64,000 nucleotides of DNA from Clostridiales bacterium (GCA_021202515.1 JAJQCW010000068.1:26489-90488), one strand, 5' to 3'. Shown: positions 48,601 through 57,548, counted from the first letter of the stretch. The notes: a model not told the origin generated them from the sequence alone. Numbers and translations: made by a program.

Positions 48601-48640
48601 CATCCGCTGGACCCGGAAGCGCAAGGCTGTCAACGCTTAA
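45635..48640 (+). CDS. Membrane-anchored glycoside hydrolase family 3 protein, circularly permuted domain order
   Basis: N-terminal TM helices, then GH3 C-terminal-type domain ('GEEGIVLAKNDGTLPL', 'YPFGYGLSYTTF', fibronectin-III-like), then N-terminal-type catalytic barrel ('KVATNDCDGPAGVNNF', 'GFVGFVETDYDGGY'), C-terminal TM helix and KRK. Confidence 0.88.
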   Translation: MLQLLINLLTPLFTSMGVSAADVQTYANTLSSYIYAIFALIVALIVVLIAAHWVKKGTRHVVRWSAVVAVVLVIGILANVICFGPMYSTLSPVLNGSVELSDETVAASTAIVQELGEEGIVLAKNDGTLPLDGTTNLNVFGWASTNPIYGGTGSGSSSTESNVSILQSLADAGFTTNETLTQMYTDYCSERPEVGMSTQDWTLPEPTTDYYTDEIMEEAKEFSDTAIIVIGRSGGEGADLPTDMYAVIHGTYNIASEVSTVPDSYGYTNASYTNNGDYDDFDEGDHYLELSNTEEAMVDLVCSNFDNVIVIVNANNTMELGWTDEYDNISAVLLAPGAGASGFAALGEILNGTVNPSGKTADTFVKDLTDTPTWNNAGAYNYTNISDIQDANTAADSAYQGTAAFVDYVESIYVGYKYYETASDDGVIDYDSKVQYPFGYGLSYTTFEQVMENFSISDTTITFDVTVTNTGTVAGKDVVEVYYTPPYTDGGIEKASVNLVQYAKTDSLEAGASQTISFSIDLEELASYDSSCIKTENGGYILEAGDYTISVRSDSHTVLDEESFTLDEDIDYSVTGRESDGTVATNQFEDYSAGDVTYLSRANGFANYDEVTAAPTDEDYEMDDDTKAAVELSLVATYDSTLYDDDSDEMPTTEADNGLTLSDLTGLDYDDETWDSLLDQMSVDDMITLVCLGGWQTAEITSVGKVATNDCDGPAGVNNFLTGAQGTAFGTEVLMAQTWNTELAYRIGEAMGTEYAEVDNYGWYGPAMNTHRSAFAGRNFEYYSEDGVLAGYFTAAQVNGAASKGVYAYIKHFALNDQETNRCAVLLTYSNEQAIREIYLKPFEICVKNYEGTGLAVMSSFNWIGTVPCGANGNLLNNVLRDEWGFVGFVETDYDGGYGYMIADHSVRNGNDLMLGFTVNTGDNEFTNLSATMVQALRQASKNILYVVGNSGYYTNESTSGGLSNMMKMFLTIDIAGGVVLLAIEAIVLIRWTRKRKAVNA

Positions 48641-48680
48641 TTCTTTCCCCTGCTATCCCCCATTTTTACCCTTTCCCAAA

Positions 48681-48706
48681 GGGCCTCCCGGTTCGCCGGG
48701 AGGCCC
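48681..48706. terminator. Strong hairpin after first GH3 gene
   Basis: GGGCCTCCCGGTTCGCCGGGAGGCCC. Confidence 0.55.
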
Positions 48707-48844
48707 GGCGGAAACGATGGGGTATTTTTTGGGCAATTTTAAGGCCGGTTTGAGTATCACAGAGCTGTTTCTGTGGTTTTGAAATCAGTCTTAAAGGAAA
48801 ATCCGTATAGATTGATGAATGAACAAGAAAAGGAGGAGTTATAT

Positions 48845-51262
48845 TTGAAACATCAGGACATCATCAGCCAACTGACCCTGGAGGAGAAGTGTTACCTGCT
48901 CTCCGGCAAGGACTTCTGGCAGACCCGCAGCGTGGAGCGGGTGGGCATCCCCAGCATCACCCTTTCTGACGGCCCCCACGGGGTCCGCAAGCAGGAGGGA
49001 GCCGGAGACCAGTTGGGCCTGAACGGGTCGCTTCCCGCCACCTGCTTCCCCACTGCCGCCACCATTGCCAACAGTTGGGACCCCGACCTGGGCGAGGCCA
49101 TTGGCCGCTGCCTGGGCGAGGAAGCCGCCAGTCAGGATGTCAACGTCCTGCTTGGCCCCGGCATGAACATCAAGCGCAGCCCCCTCTGCGGCCGGAACTT
49201 TGAGTATTTCAGCGAGGACCCCTATCTGGCGGGTAAAATCTGCGCCGGGTACATCCGGGGTATCCAGTCAAACGGCGTCTCCGCCTGCCCCAAGCACTTC
49301 GCCGCCAACAACACCGAGCTGCGCCGGATGGCCAGCGACTCCGTGGTGGACGAGCGCACCCTGCGGGAGATTTACCTGACCGGGTTCGAAATCGCCGTGA
49401 AAGAGGCCCATCCCAAGAGCCTGATGTCCTCCTACAACCGGGTCAACGGGGTCTATGCCAACGAGAACCCCCATACCTTGCAGGAGATTTTGCGGGACGA
49501 GTGGGGCTTCGACGGCTTCGTGGTCTCCGACTGGGGCGGCTCTAACGACCATGTGGAGGGCGTCCGCGCCGGTTCCCATCTGGAAATGCCCACCACCGGC
49601 GGCGACAGCGACGAGGAGCTGATTCAGGCCGTCAAGGACGGGCGCATCGAGGAGTCCATTGTGGACCGCCGGGTGGATGAGCTGCTGGACGTGGTGTTCG
49701 CCACCCGCACCGCCGTGGACAAGACCAAGGGCCAGCCCTTCGACCAGGACGCCCACCACGCCATGGCCCAGAAAGCCAGCGAGGAGAGCATCGTCCTGCT
49801 GAAAAACGAGGACAACATCCTGCCTCTGGCCGCCGGGACCAAGGTGGCCGTCATCGGCGACTTCGCGGAGACCCCCCGCTATCAGGGCGCCGGTTCCTCC
49901 GTGGTCAACTGCACCAAGCTGGATTCCGCCAACCAGGTCATGGGCCAGTTCGATTTGAACGTGGTGGGCTTCGAGAAGGGCTATCCCCGCGTGGGCGCGG
50001 GCGACGCCTCCATGCAGGCCGCCGCGGTAGAGCTGGCGAAAAAGGCGGACGTGGCGCTGCTGTACCTGGGCCTGGACGAGATCTCCGAGTCCGAGGGCCT
50101 GGACCGGGGCAACATGAAGCTGCCCCAGAGCCAGGTGGACCTGCTCTGTGCTGTGGCGGAGGTCAACCCCAACGTGGTGGTCGTCATGGCCGCCGGTTCC
50201 TCCATCGAAATGCCCTGGCTGGACAAGTGCAAGGGCCTGCTCCACGGCTACCTCTGCGGACAGGCGGGAGCCGCCGCCCTGCTGAAGGCCGTCACCGGGC
50301 AAATCAACCCCTCCGGCAAGCTGTCCGAGACCTACCCCATCGCCTACGAGGACACCCCCTCCGCCCCCTACTTCCCCGCCAAACAGCGGAACGCGGAGTA
50401 CCGGGAGGGCCTGTATGTGGGCTATCGCTACTTTGAGACGGTGCAAAAGCCCGTGCTGTTCCCCTTCGGCTTCGGCCTGAGCTACACCACCTTCGCTTAC
50501 AGCGACTTGAAGGTGGACGGGAACAACGTCACCTTCATCCTGACCAACACCGGCAAGGTGGACGGCGCGGAGGTGGCCCAACTCTACGTCAGCGCCAAGA
50601 ACCCCTCCATCTACCGCCCGGCGAAGGAACTGAAAGGCTTCCAGAAGGTCTTTTTGAAGGCCGGAGAGCGCAAGACCGTCACCATCACCCTGGACGACAA
50701 GGCGTTCCGGTATTTCAATACCAAAACCAACCGGTTTGAAGTTGACGGCGGCGAGTATGACATCCTCATTGGCGCGTCCGTGGCGGACATCAAGCTCCGC
50801 GCAGCCGTTACCGTCACCGGCACCAACGCCCCCCTGCCCTATGACATGAGCCAGCTCCCCAGCTACGCCTCCGGCAACATCCTGGCGGTCTCCGACGCGG
50901 AGTGGACCACTCTGCTGGGACATCCCATCCCCGACGGAAGCTGGAGCGGCACTCTGGAGGCCAACGACGCCCTGTGCCAGCTCTACTACGCCAAGAGCGG
51001 CGTGGCCCGGCTGATTTACAAAATCATGACCAACATGCTGGACAAGAGCATGGCCAAGGGCAAGCCCGACCTGAACATCATCTTTGTCTACAACATGCCC
51101 TTCCGCGGCATCGGCAAGATGACCGGCGGCATGGTCAGCCAGTACATGGTGGAGGGCCTGCTGAAAGCCGCCAACGGCCACTTTTTCGCCGGTGTGGGCC
51201 AGTTCATCTCCGGCTTCTTCAAGCAGAAGAAGGTCGCCAAGCACGCGGGCGAAATGAAATAA
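48845..51262 (+). CDS. Beta-glucosidase-like glycoside hydrolase family 3
   Basis: 'ITLSDGPHGVRKQEG', 'GFDGFVVSDWGGSNDHV', 'YPFGFGLSYTTF'-type motifs; AGGAGGAG RBS supports TTG start at 48845 rather than track start 48773. Confidence 0.92.
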   Translation: MKHQDIISQLTLEEKCYLLSGKDFWQTRSVERVGIPSITLSDGPHGVRKQEGAGDQLGLNGSLPATCFPTAATIANSWDPDLGEAIGRCLGEEAASQDVNVLLGPGMNIKRSPLCGRNFEYFSEDPYLAGKICAGYIRGIQSNGVSACPKHFAANNTELRRMASDSVVDERTLREIYLTGFEIAVKEAHPKSLMSSYNRVNGVYANENPHTLQEILRDEWGFDGFVVSDWGGSNDHVEGVRAGSHLEMPTTGGDSDEELIQAVKDGRIEESIVDRRVDELLDVVFATRTAVDKTKGQPFDQDAHHAMAQKASEESIVLLKNEDNILPLAAGTKVAVIGDFAETPRYQGAGSSVVNCTKLDSANQVMGQFDLNVVGFEKGYPRVGAGDASMQAAAVELAKKADVALLYLGLDEISESEGLDRGNMKLPQSQVDLLCAVAEVNPNVVVVMAAGSSIEMPWLDKCKGLLHGYLCGQAGAAALLKAVTGQINPSGKLSETYPIAYEDTPSAPYFPAKQRNAEYREGLYVGYRYFETVQKPVLFPFGFGLSYTTFAYSDLKVDGNNVTFILTNTGKVDGAEVAQLYVSAKNPSIYRPAKELKGFQKVFLKAGERKTVTITLDDKAFRYFNTKTNRFEVDGGEYDILIGASVADIKLRAAVTVTGTNAPLPYDMSQLPSYASGNILAVSDAEWTTLLGHPIPDGSWSGTLEANDALCQLYYAKSGVARLIYKIMTNMLDKSMAKGKPDLNIIFVYNMPFRGIGKMTGGMVSQYMVEGLLKAANGHFFAGVGQFISGFFKQKKVAKHAGEMK

Positions 51263-51324
51263 CCTCCTTATCACCGCCGGGGGCTCTCCACAGGGAGAGG
51301 GCCTCCGGTGGGCAGAAGAAAATT

Positions 51325-51542
51325 GGTATCCCGTTCACTCAGCCGCACTTTTAGCGGATAGCGATTAGTGATTAGTGGTTAGAAAAGGCAAAGTCAAATG
51401 TCAAGCACTATCCCCTTGCCTCCGCCGTCAAGCGGCACTTCCGCTTTGCTCCCTGCCCTGAAAGGGGAGGGGGACCATGCGAAGCATGGTGGAGGGGTTT
51501 TCCGCTGGAATAAATGATAAGGCTGAATCAGAGTGGATACCG
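51325..51542. mobile_element. Family A MITE-like element, full length (~218 bp)
   Basis: Left GGTATCCCGTTCACTCAGCC, right GGCTGAATCAGAGTGGATACC. Confidence 0.78.
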
Positions 51543-51579
51543 AGAAAAGCGAAAAATCCAACGAAAGGGGAACTGTTCC

Positions 51580-52146
51580 ATGAACGCTTTGAAAAACTTT
51601 TGGGAATCCTTTGCCGACTCCCATCCCGGCGCGGCCCGTTGGCTGCGGGAGGGCGGTCTGTTCGTCATTTTCAGCTATGTGGTCACCTTTTTGAAGTACC
51701 TGATGCTGATGTTCCTGCCGGCGCTGTTCGCCGCTTACGCCGCCATCGGCTGGGGCTGGCCCTCCATCCAGGGCAGCCTGTTCGGTGTCAGCTTCACCTT
51801 CAACGTCATCGGTTACGCCGTGGAGGACGGCGGCCTGGCCTATCTGTACGCCTACCTGGTGTCCAGCTTCCTGGGCGAGTGCATCAACTTCCCCCTCCAG
51901 CGGAACGTGACCTTTAAGAGCCACGGCCCCCTGGCCCTCCAAATCCCCATCTACTTCCTGGGCTGGGTGGTCATCACCCTCATCGTCAACTCCATCAACA
52001 GCGTGTGGGTCGGCGTGGCCAGCTACCTCGTCCCGGCGGCCATCTACAACATCGTCACCATCGTCCTGAACGGCGGCGTGTCCATGGTGGTGTTCTTCGT
52101 GCTGAACAAAATCATCTTCGCGGAGAACTTCGGCAAGAGGAAGTAA
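51580..52146 (+). CDS. GtrA-like small membrane protein
   Basis: Four predicted TM segments; 'FPLQRNVTFKSHG' resembles GtrA family 'F.....wtF' motif. Confidence 0.55.
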   Translation: MNALKNFWESFADSHPGAARWLREGGLFVIFSYVVTFLKYLMLMFLPALFAAYAAIGWGWPSIQGSLFGVSFTFNVIGYAVEDGGLAYLYAYLVSSFLGECINFPLQRNVTFKSHGPLALQIPIYFLGWVVITLIVNSINSVWVGVASYLVPAAIYNIVTIVLNGGVSMVVFFVLNKIIFAENFGKRK

Positions 52147-52233
52147 TTTCCCTTATTGACAACCGAGAAAATCAAAAAACGGGATCGGTCTGCTGGCCGG
52201 TCCCGTTTTGACGCAATTCCTATAAATATAATT

Positions 52234-52427
52234 GGATATTCCTTTAAATCAGCTACGTTTTTAGCGGCTAGAAAAAATTTACTGAAAATTCCTCATCTAT
52301 CGAACAAAAGCAGCAACAATCGACAAGTACTTTCCCCTCTCGCCTCCCCTGAAAGGGGAGGAGGGCCGCCGCCGTAGGCGGTGGCGGAGGGGTTTCTGGT
52401 ACATGACGGAGTAAACCGGATAATCAG
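52234..52427. mobile_element. Family A MITE-like element
   Basis: Left GGATATTCCTTTAAATCAGCT; core CCTCCCCTGAAAGGGGAGG + CCGCCGCCGTAGGCGGTGGCGG + AGGGG. Confidence 0.75.
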
Positions 52428-52458
52428 AAATGAAAAAATCCCCTGGGAGGGGACCAAA

Positions 52459-52535
52459 TGGTGGACGATAAGAGATTTGAACTCCTGACCCTTCGCACGT
52501 CAAGCGAATGCTCTAGCCAGCTGAGCTAATCGTCC
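52459..52535 (-). tRNA. tRNA-Val (GAC)
   Basis: Minus strand GGACGATTAGCTCAGCTGGCTAGAGCATTCGCTTGACGTGCGAAGGGTCAGGAGTTCAAATCTCTTATCGTCCACCA; anticodon loop TTGACGT, encoded CCA. Confidence 0.95.
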
Positions 52536-52919
52536 AAATTGTCGTTGGCACATTCCCAACGTATGATATTATACTGACCCGGCGGGGAAAAGTCAAGCAT
52601 AATTTCAGGAAATTCGCAAATCCGACTGTTCCGGGGTGCGGAGGGCCGGAGGCAGAGGAATTTTTCCCAGCGCACCGCCGCCGGGCGGCTGCTCCCGGAA
52701 GGACAGGCACGAAAAATAATATATTTTTTACAAGTCTTTTAAAATGTTTGTTTTTTTACTTTTCCTCTTTACTTTCTCCGGGTTTTTGTTATAATTATAC
52801 TCGGAACAAAGTTAGAGTTCGCCCTTTCCACCGGTGCTGCACTGTGACGACAGATGTTTCCGATGAGAGGACAACCACAAAAAAGCAACCGCGAAAAGAA
52901 AAAATGGAGGTGTAACGTT

Positions 52920-54326
52920 ATGCGAGTTCAATTCACTGAAACCGTATTGCGTGATGCAAACCAGTCCCTGATGGCTACCCGCCTTCCTTATTCTGATTAC
53001 GAGCCGATCCTCTCCACGATGGACAAGGCCGGCTATTATTCAGTGGAGTGCTGGGGCGGCGCCACGTTCGACTCCTGCCTGCGTTACCTGGACGAAGATC
53101 CCTGGGAGCGTCTGCGGGGCATCCGCAAGAATATGCCCAACACCAAGCTGCAAATGCTGCTGCGGGGCCAGAACCTGCTGGGCTACAAACATTACCACGA
53201 CGACGTGGTGGAGAAGTTCGTCGAGCTGTCCATCAAGAACGGCATCGACATCCTGCGTATTTTCGACGCGCTGAACGACTTCCGCAACCTGGGCACCGCC
53301 CTGGACGCCACCAAGAAGTACGCCACCGCCAACACCGTGGCCTCCGGCTGTATCTCCTACACCCAGTCCCCCGTCCATACGGTGGATAAGTACGTGGAGA
53401 TGTGCAAGGAGCTGCAGAAGATGGGCTTCGACACCATCTGCCTGAAGGATATGGCCGGCACCATGAGTCCCTATGAGGCCGAGCACCTCATCAAGGGCAT
53501 CAAGGACGCCGTGGGCGACATGCCCCTGATCCTCCACACCCACTGCACCACCGGCATGGCTTACCAGACCGTCACCAAGGCCATCGAGTCCGGTATCGAC
53601 GTCATCGACACCGCCACCTCCTGCTTCTCCAACGGCACCTCTCAGCCCGCCACCGAGACTATGTTCTATGCCCTGTCTCAGTACGGCATCGAGACCGGCC
53701 TGAACGAGAAGGCCATCAACGAGGTCAACGACTTCTTCAAGCCCGTCAAGCAGAAGTACATCGACAACGGCCTGCTGAACCCCAAGAGCATGGCCACCGA
53801 TTCCCAGGCCCTGGTCTACAAGGTCCCCGGCGGTATGCTGTCCAACATGATCGCTAACCTGACCGACATGGACGCTATGGACAAGTTCGACGAGGCTCTG
53901 GCTGAGATCCCCACTGTCCGGGCCGACATGGGCTATCCTCCTCTGGTCACCCCCCTGTCCCAGATGGTGGGCAACCAGGCCGTCACCAACGTGCTGGTGG
54001 GCGAGCGCTACAAGAACATCTCCAACGAGGTCAAGAACTACTTCAAGGGTGAGTACGGCATCGCGCCCGCTCCCGTGAACCCCGACCTGGAGAAGAAAAT
54101 CCTGGGCGAGGGCGGCAAGCCCATCGACTGCCGCATCGAGGACGCCAAGCGCACCGGCGAGGACTTCGAGCAGGCCAAGAAGGACCTGGGCGATCTGGCC
54201 CGCAGCGAAGAGGACATCATGAGCTACATCTGCTTCCCCAAGCAGGCCAAGGACTACTTCGAGGCCCGCAAGGAGAAGGAAGAGCGCACCTGCAAGTACA
54301 CCATGGAAACCCTCGACGAGGAATAA
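52920..54326 (+). CDS. oadA: Oxaloacetate decarboxylase alpha / carboxyltransferase (pyruvate carboxylase subunit B-type)
   Basis: 'VQFTETVLRDANQSLMATRLPYSDYEPILSTMDKAGYYSVECWGGATFDSCLRYLDEDPWERLR'. Confidence 0.93.
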   Translation: MRVQFTETVLRDANQSLMATRLPYSDYEPILSTMDKAGYYSVECWGGATFDSCLRYLDEDPWERLRGIRKNMPNTKLQMLLRGQNLLGYKHYHDDVVEKFVELSIKNGIDILRIFDALNDFRNLGTALDATKKYATANTVASGCISYTQSPVHTVDKYVEMCKELQKMGFDTICLKDMAGTMSPYEAEHLIKGIKDAVGDMPLILHTHCTTGMAYQTVTKAIESGIDVIDTATSCFSNGTSQPATETMFYALSQYGIETGLNEKAINEVNDFFKPVKQKYIDNGLLNPKSMATDSQALVYKVPGGMLSNMIANLTDMDAMDKFDEALAEIPTVRADMGYPPLVTPLSQMVGNQAVTNVLVGERYKNISNEVKNYFKGEYGIAPAPVNPDLEKKILGEGGKPIDCRIEDAKRTGEDFEQAKKDLGDLARSEEDIMSYICFPKQAKDYFEARKEKEERTCKYTMETLDEE

Positions 54327-54344
54327 GCGCAGGAGGTATATTCT

Positions 54345-54683
54345 ATGGAAGAAATTACGATTGTTGAAGGATTGGGCGTCACTGTGCTGGGCATGGCCGT
54401 CGTGTTCGGCGTGCTGGTGCTGCTGATGGCGATCATCATCGCGGAGAGCAAGGTCATCGCCAGCATTGAGAACCGCGGCAAGGCAAACGCCGCCCCCAAC
54501 GCTGTCCCCGATGCTCCCGCTCCTGCCGCTACCCCCGCGCCTCTGGCCAAGGGGTCCTGCGGCGGCGTCATGCTGCATGACGTCCCCGACCGCACCGCCG
54601 CCATGATCATGGCCATCGTCGCCGACGAGCTGAAAACCCCGCTGAATGAGCTGAGATTTATTTCCATCAAGGAGGTAAAGTGA
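54345..54683 (+). CDS. oadG: OadG-type sodium pump decarboxylase gamma subunit
   Basis: Single N-terminal TM helix 'GLGVTVLGMAVVFGVLVLLMAIIIAESKVI', position in operon. Confidence 0.8.
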   Translation: MEEITIVEGLGVTVLGMAVVFGVLVLLMAIIIAESKVIASIENRGKANAAPNAVPDAPAPAATPAPLAKGSCGGVMLHDVPDRTAAMIMAIVADELKTPLNELRFISIKEVK

Positions 54684-54684
54684 G

Positions 54685-55080
54685 ATGAAATATAAAATCA
54701 CACTGAACGACAAGACCTATGAGGTCATTGTCGAAAAGGGTCAGGCCATCCTGGCCGACGAGTACGACGCTCTGGCTCCCGCCGCCGCGCCCGCTGCCCC
54801 TGCTGCCGCACCCGCCGCTGCTCCTGCCGCCGCACCCGCTCCCGCCGCCGCCGCGCCCACCGCTGCCGGTGAGCCTGTCACCGCCCCGCTGCCCGGCACC
54901 GTCGTCTCCATGAAGGTCAGCGCCGGTCAGGCCATCAAGAGCGGCGACATCGTGGCCATCATCGAGGCCATGAAGATGGAAAACGAAGTTCTCGCTCCCC
55001 GGGATGGCACCGTCGCGCAGGTCGTTGCCGGTCAGGGTACTGCTGTCAAGACTGGTGATCCTCTGGTGATCCTGTCCTAA
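54685..55080 (+). CDS. Biotinyl carrier protein of decarboxylase
   Basis: Ala/Pro-rich linker and biotinylation motif 'IIEAMKMENEVLAP'. Confidence 0.93.
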   Translation: MKYKITLNDKTYEVIVEKGQAILADEYDALAPAAAPAAPAAAPAAAPAAAPAPAAAAPTAAGEPVTAPLPGTVVSMKVSAGQAIKSGDIVAIIEAMKMENEVLAPRDGTVAQVVAGQGTAVKTGDPLVILS

Positions 55081-55092
55081 GGAGGAACCAAT

Positions 55093-56292
55093 ATGGAATT
55101 TATCGGTAGAATCTTTTCCAATTTGGCGGCCCAAACCGGCTTCGTCAATATGTTTGCCGATGGCCCCGTCGCTGCGCTGAAGATCGTCATCATGCTGTTC
55201 CTCTCCTGCGTACTGCTGTACATGGGCATCGCCAAGAAGTTCGAGCCGCTGCTGCTGGTGGGCATCGCCTTCGGTATGCTGCTGACCAACCTGCCCGGTT
55301 CCGGCATCTACCACGCTGAGCTGTGGTACGCCGGTGCGGGCGCTAACATCAACTTTGGGGAGGTCCTCCACGAGGGCGGCTTCCTGGATATCCTCTATCT
55401 GGGCGTCAAGCTGGGCATTTACCCCTCCATCATCTTCATGGGCGTAGGCGCGATGACCGACTTCGGCCCCATGATGGCCAACCCCAAGAGTATGATCCTG
55501 GGCGCTGCCGCTCAGTTCGGCGTGTACGCCGCCCTGCTGATGGCCATTGCCCTGGGCTTCTCCGGCCCTGAGGCCGCTTCCATCGGCATCATCGGCGGCG
55601 CTGACGGTCCTACCGCTATCTGGCTGACCAGCCAGTTGGCTCCTGACCTGCTTGGCCCCATCGCCGTGGCTGCGTATTCTTACATGGCGCTGATCCCGCT
55701 GATCCAGCCGCCGTTTATGAAACTCATCGTATCCAAGGAGCGCCGCTCCATCAAGATGGAGCAGCTCCGCCCCGTGTCCCAGACCGAGAAGATCGTGTTC
55801 CCCATCATGGTCACCATCGTCTGCTGCCTGATCCTGCCCTCCGTGGCAGCGCTGCTGGGCTGCCTGATGCTGGGCAACCTGTGGGCCAACTGCGGCGTGT
55901 GCGACCGTTTGTCTGACACCGTCCAGAACGCCCTGATGAACATCATCACCATCTTCCTGGGCATCTCCGTGGGCGCTACCGCCACCGCCGAGCAGTTCCT
56001 GTCCGCCAAGACAGTCATGATCATCGTGCTGGGCCTGCTGGCCTTCTGCTTCGCCACCTGCGGCGGCCTGCTGGTGGGTCAGATCATGTGCACCCTGACC
56101 CATGGCAAGATCAACCCCATCATCGGCTCCGCCGGCGTGTCCGCCGTGCCGATGGCGGCCCGTGTTGCTCAGGTCCAGGGCCAGAAGGACAACCCCTCCA
56201 ACTTCCTGCTGATGCACGCCATGGGCCCCAATGTGTCCGGCGTCATCGGTTCCGCCGTGGCCGCTGGCTTCCTGCTGGCTGTGTTCGGCTGA
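55093..56292 (+). CDS. oadB: Sodium ion-translocating decarboxylase beta subunit
   Basis: 'SIGIIGGADGPTAIWLTSQLAPDLLGPIAVAAYSYMALIPLIQPPFMK'. Confidence 0.95.
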   Translation: MEFIGRIFSNLAAQTGFVNMFADGPVAALKIVIMLFLSCVLLYMGIAKKFEPLLLVGIAFGMLLTNLPGSGIYHAELWYAGAGANINFGEVLHEGGFLDILYLGVKLGIYPSIIFMGVGAMTDFGPMMANPKSMILGAAAQFGVYAALLMAIALGFSGPEAASIGIIGGADGPTAIWLTSQLAPDLLGPIAVAAYSYMALIPLIQPPFMKLIVSKERRSIKMEQLRPVSQTEKIVFPIMVTIVCCLILPSVAALLGCLMLGNLWANCGVCDRLSDTVQNALMNIITIFLGISVGATATAEQFLSAKTVMIIVLGLLAFCFATCGGLLVGQIMCTLTHGKINPIIGSAGVSAVPMAARVAQVQGQKDNPSNFLLMHAMGPNVSGVIGSAVAAGFLLAVFG

Positions 56293-56477
56293 TAACCGCA
56301 TAAACAACCTTCGGGGCTGTGCCGTTGGGCGCAGCCCCATTTTACAACCGAACGACAGAAAAACCGCCCCAAATCCCCCATGCAACTGCCGGTTGACAAA
56401 CTGCAAGGCCGGAATGGTTGCGCCGCAACCGCTGTTTTTCGTACAATGGAGCCACCAAAACAAGGAGGCGTTTCGAT

Positions 56478-57116
56478 ATGAACATTGCAGACAGGATTCA
56501 GCAGTTGAGAAAGGCAAATGGGATCTCCCAGGAGGAGCTGGCGGACCGGGTGGGTGTGTCCCGCCAGGCGGTCAGCAAGTGGGAGAGCGAGCAAAGCGTC
56601 CCCGACCTGAACAAAATCATCCTGCTCAGCGACTACTTCGGTGTGACTACGGATTATTTGCTCAAGGGCATTGAGCCGATGCCGGAGCAGCCGGTGAAAG
56701 GAAAGCCGGACGCCCGTATATTCACCGTGATTGGCACCGCCCTGAACTTCATCGGGCTGGTGACAGCTATTGGAATTTGGGTGATTTGGTACACGCAATT
56801 ATCCGTAGTAGTGGGCTTTGTCCTCATGGCGGCGGGCTGCGCGGTGTTCGCCGTGGGCCAGCTCCTGGGGGAGAACACCCGGAGCGCTGCCAGATGGTTC
56901 TGGCTGGTCAACGTGTGGCTGCTGGCGCTGATGCCCATTTCCTGCGTGTTCAACGCGCTGGACGGGACCTTTGGCGGGTTCTGGTGGCGGCTGTCGCCCA
57001 TCCCGGAGCTGGGGAACTCCTATATCACCTATGTGCTGTGCTGGCTGTTCTACGGGGCGGTGTGCGTGGCCGCAGACCGCTGGCTCAGGAAAAAGCTGCC
57101 CAAAGAACAAAAATAG
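56478..57116 (+). CDS. XRE regulator with membrane domain
   Basis: 'MNIADRIQQLRKANGISQEELADRVGVSRQAVSKWESEQSVPDLNKIILLSDYFGVTTDYLLKG' followed by hydrophobic segments. Confidence 0.9.
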   Translation: MNIADRIQQLRKANGISQEELADRVGVSRQAVSKWESEQSVPDLNKIILLSDYFGVTTDYLLKGIEPMPEQPVKGKPDARIFTVIGTALNFIGLVTAIGIWVIWYTQLSVVVGFVLMAAGCAVFAVGQLLGENTRSAARWFWLVNVWLLALMPISCVFNALDGTFGGFWWRLSPIPELGNSYITYVLCWLFYGAVCVAADRWLRKKLPKEQK

Positions 57117-57192
57117 AGCGGCAAAAACCGCTCTATCCATCAAAGTAAATTTGTTTATCCCTTTTTTCGGTTCCGCTTTTTGCTGCCGTATG

Positions 57193-57262
57193 TGTAGGGG
57201 CGGCCCTCGGCCGCCCGCAGGGAAATGTGCGGTTTTCCGGGCGGCCACGGGCCGCCCCTACA
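57193..57262. repeat. Family B palindromic repeat
   Basis: TGTAGGGGCGGCCC...GGGCCGCCCCTACA. Confidence 0.85.
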
Positions 57263-57344
57263 GGTGTGTCGTAACACTTCTGAGCTAAATTTGGGGGACC
57301 GCTTCAAAGGGAACACCACAAAGCAAAAAAACGGAGGTATCACC

Positions 57345-57548
57345 ATGAACACAAATAAATTCCTGGCCCTCGCCTGGTTCGTCACCGGCGTGGCGGACAT
57401 CCTGGCGGCCATTTCCTGGCTGCTGGACGGCAAAAAGTCCCTGGGTGCACAGTGGCTGTGCATCGGCAGCATGAACCTGTGCCTGGGGGCTATCAATCTG
57501 GGGAAGTCCCGGAAGGAACGGGGCGGAGAGGTGACCGTCGAGGAATGA
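57345..57548 (+). CDS. Small membrane protein, unknown function
   Basis: 67 aa with one to two hydrophobic stretches; ACGGAGG RBS. Confidence 0.55.
   Translation: MNTNKFLALAWFVTGVADILAAISWLLDGKKSLGAQWLCIGSMNLCLGAINLGKSRKERGGEVTVEE

Noticed and set aside
54773-54870. Ala/Pro-rich simple repeat in biotin carrier protein
   Set aside because: Standard flexible linker of biotinyl carrier proteins.
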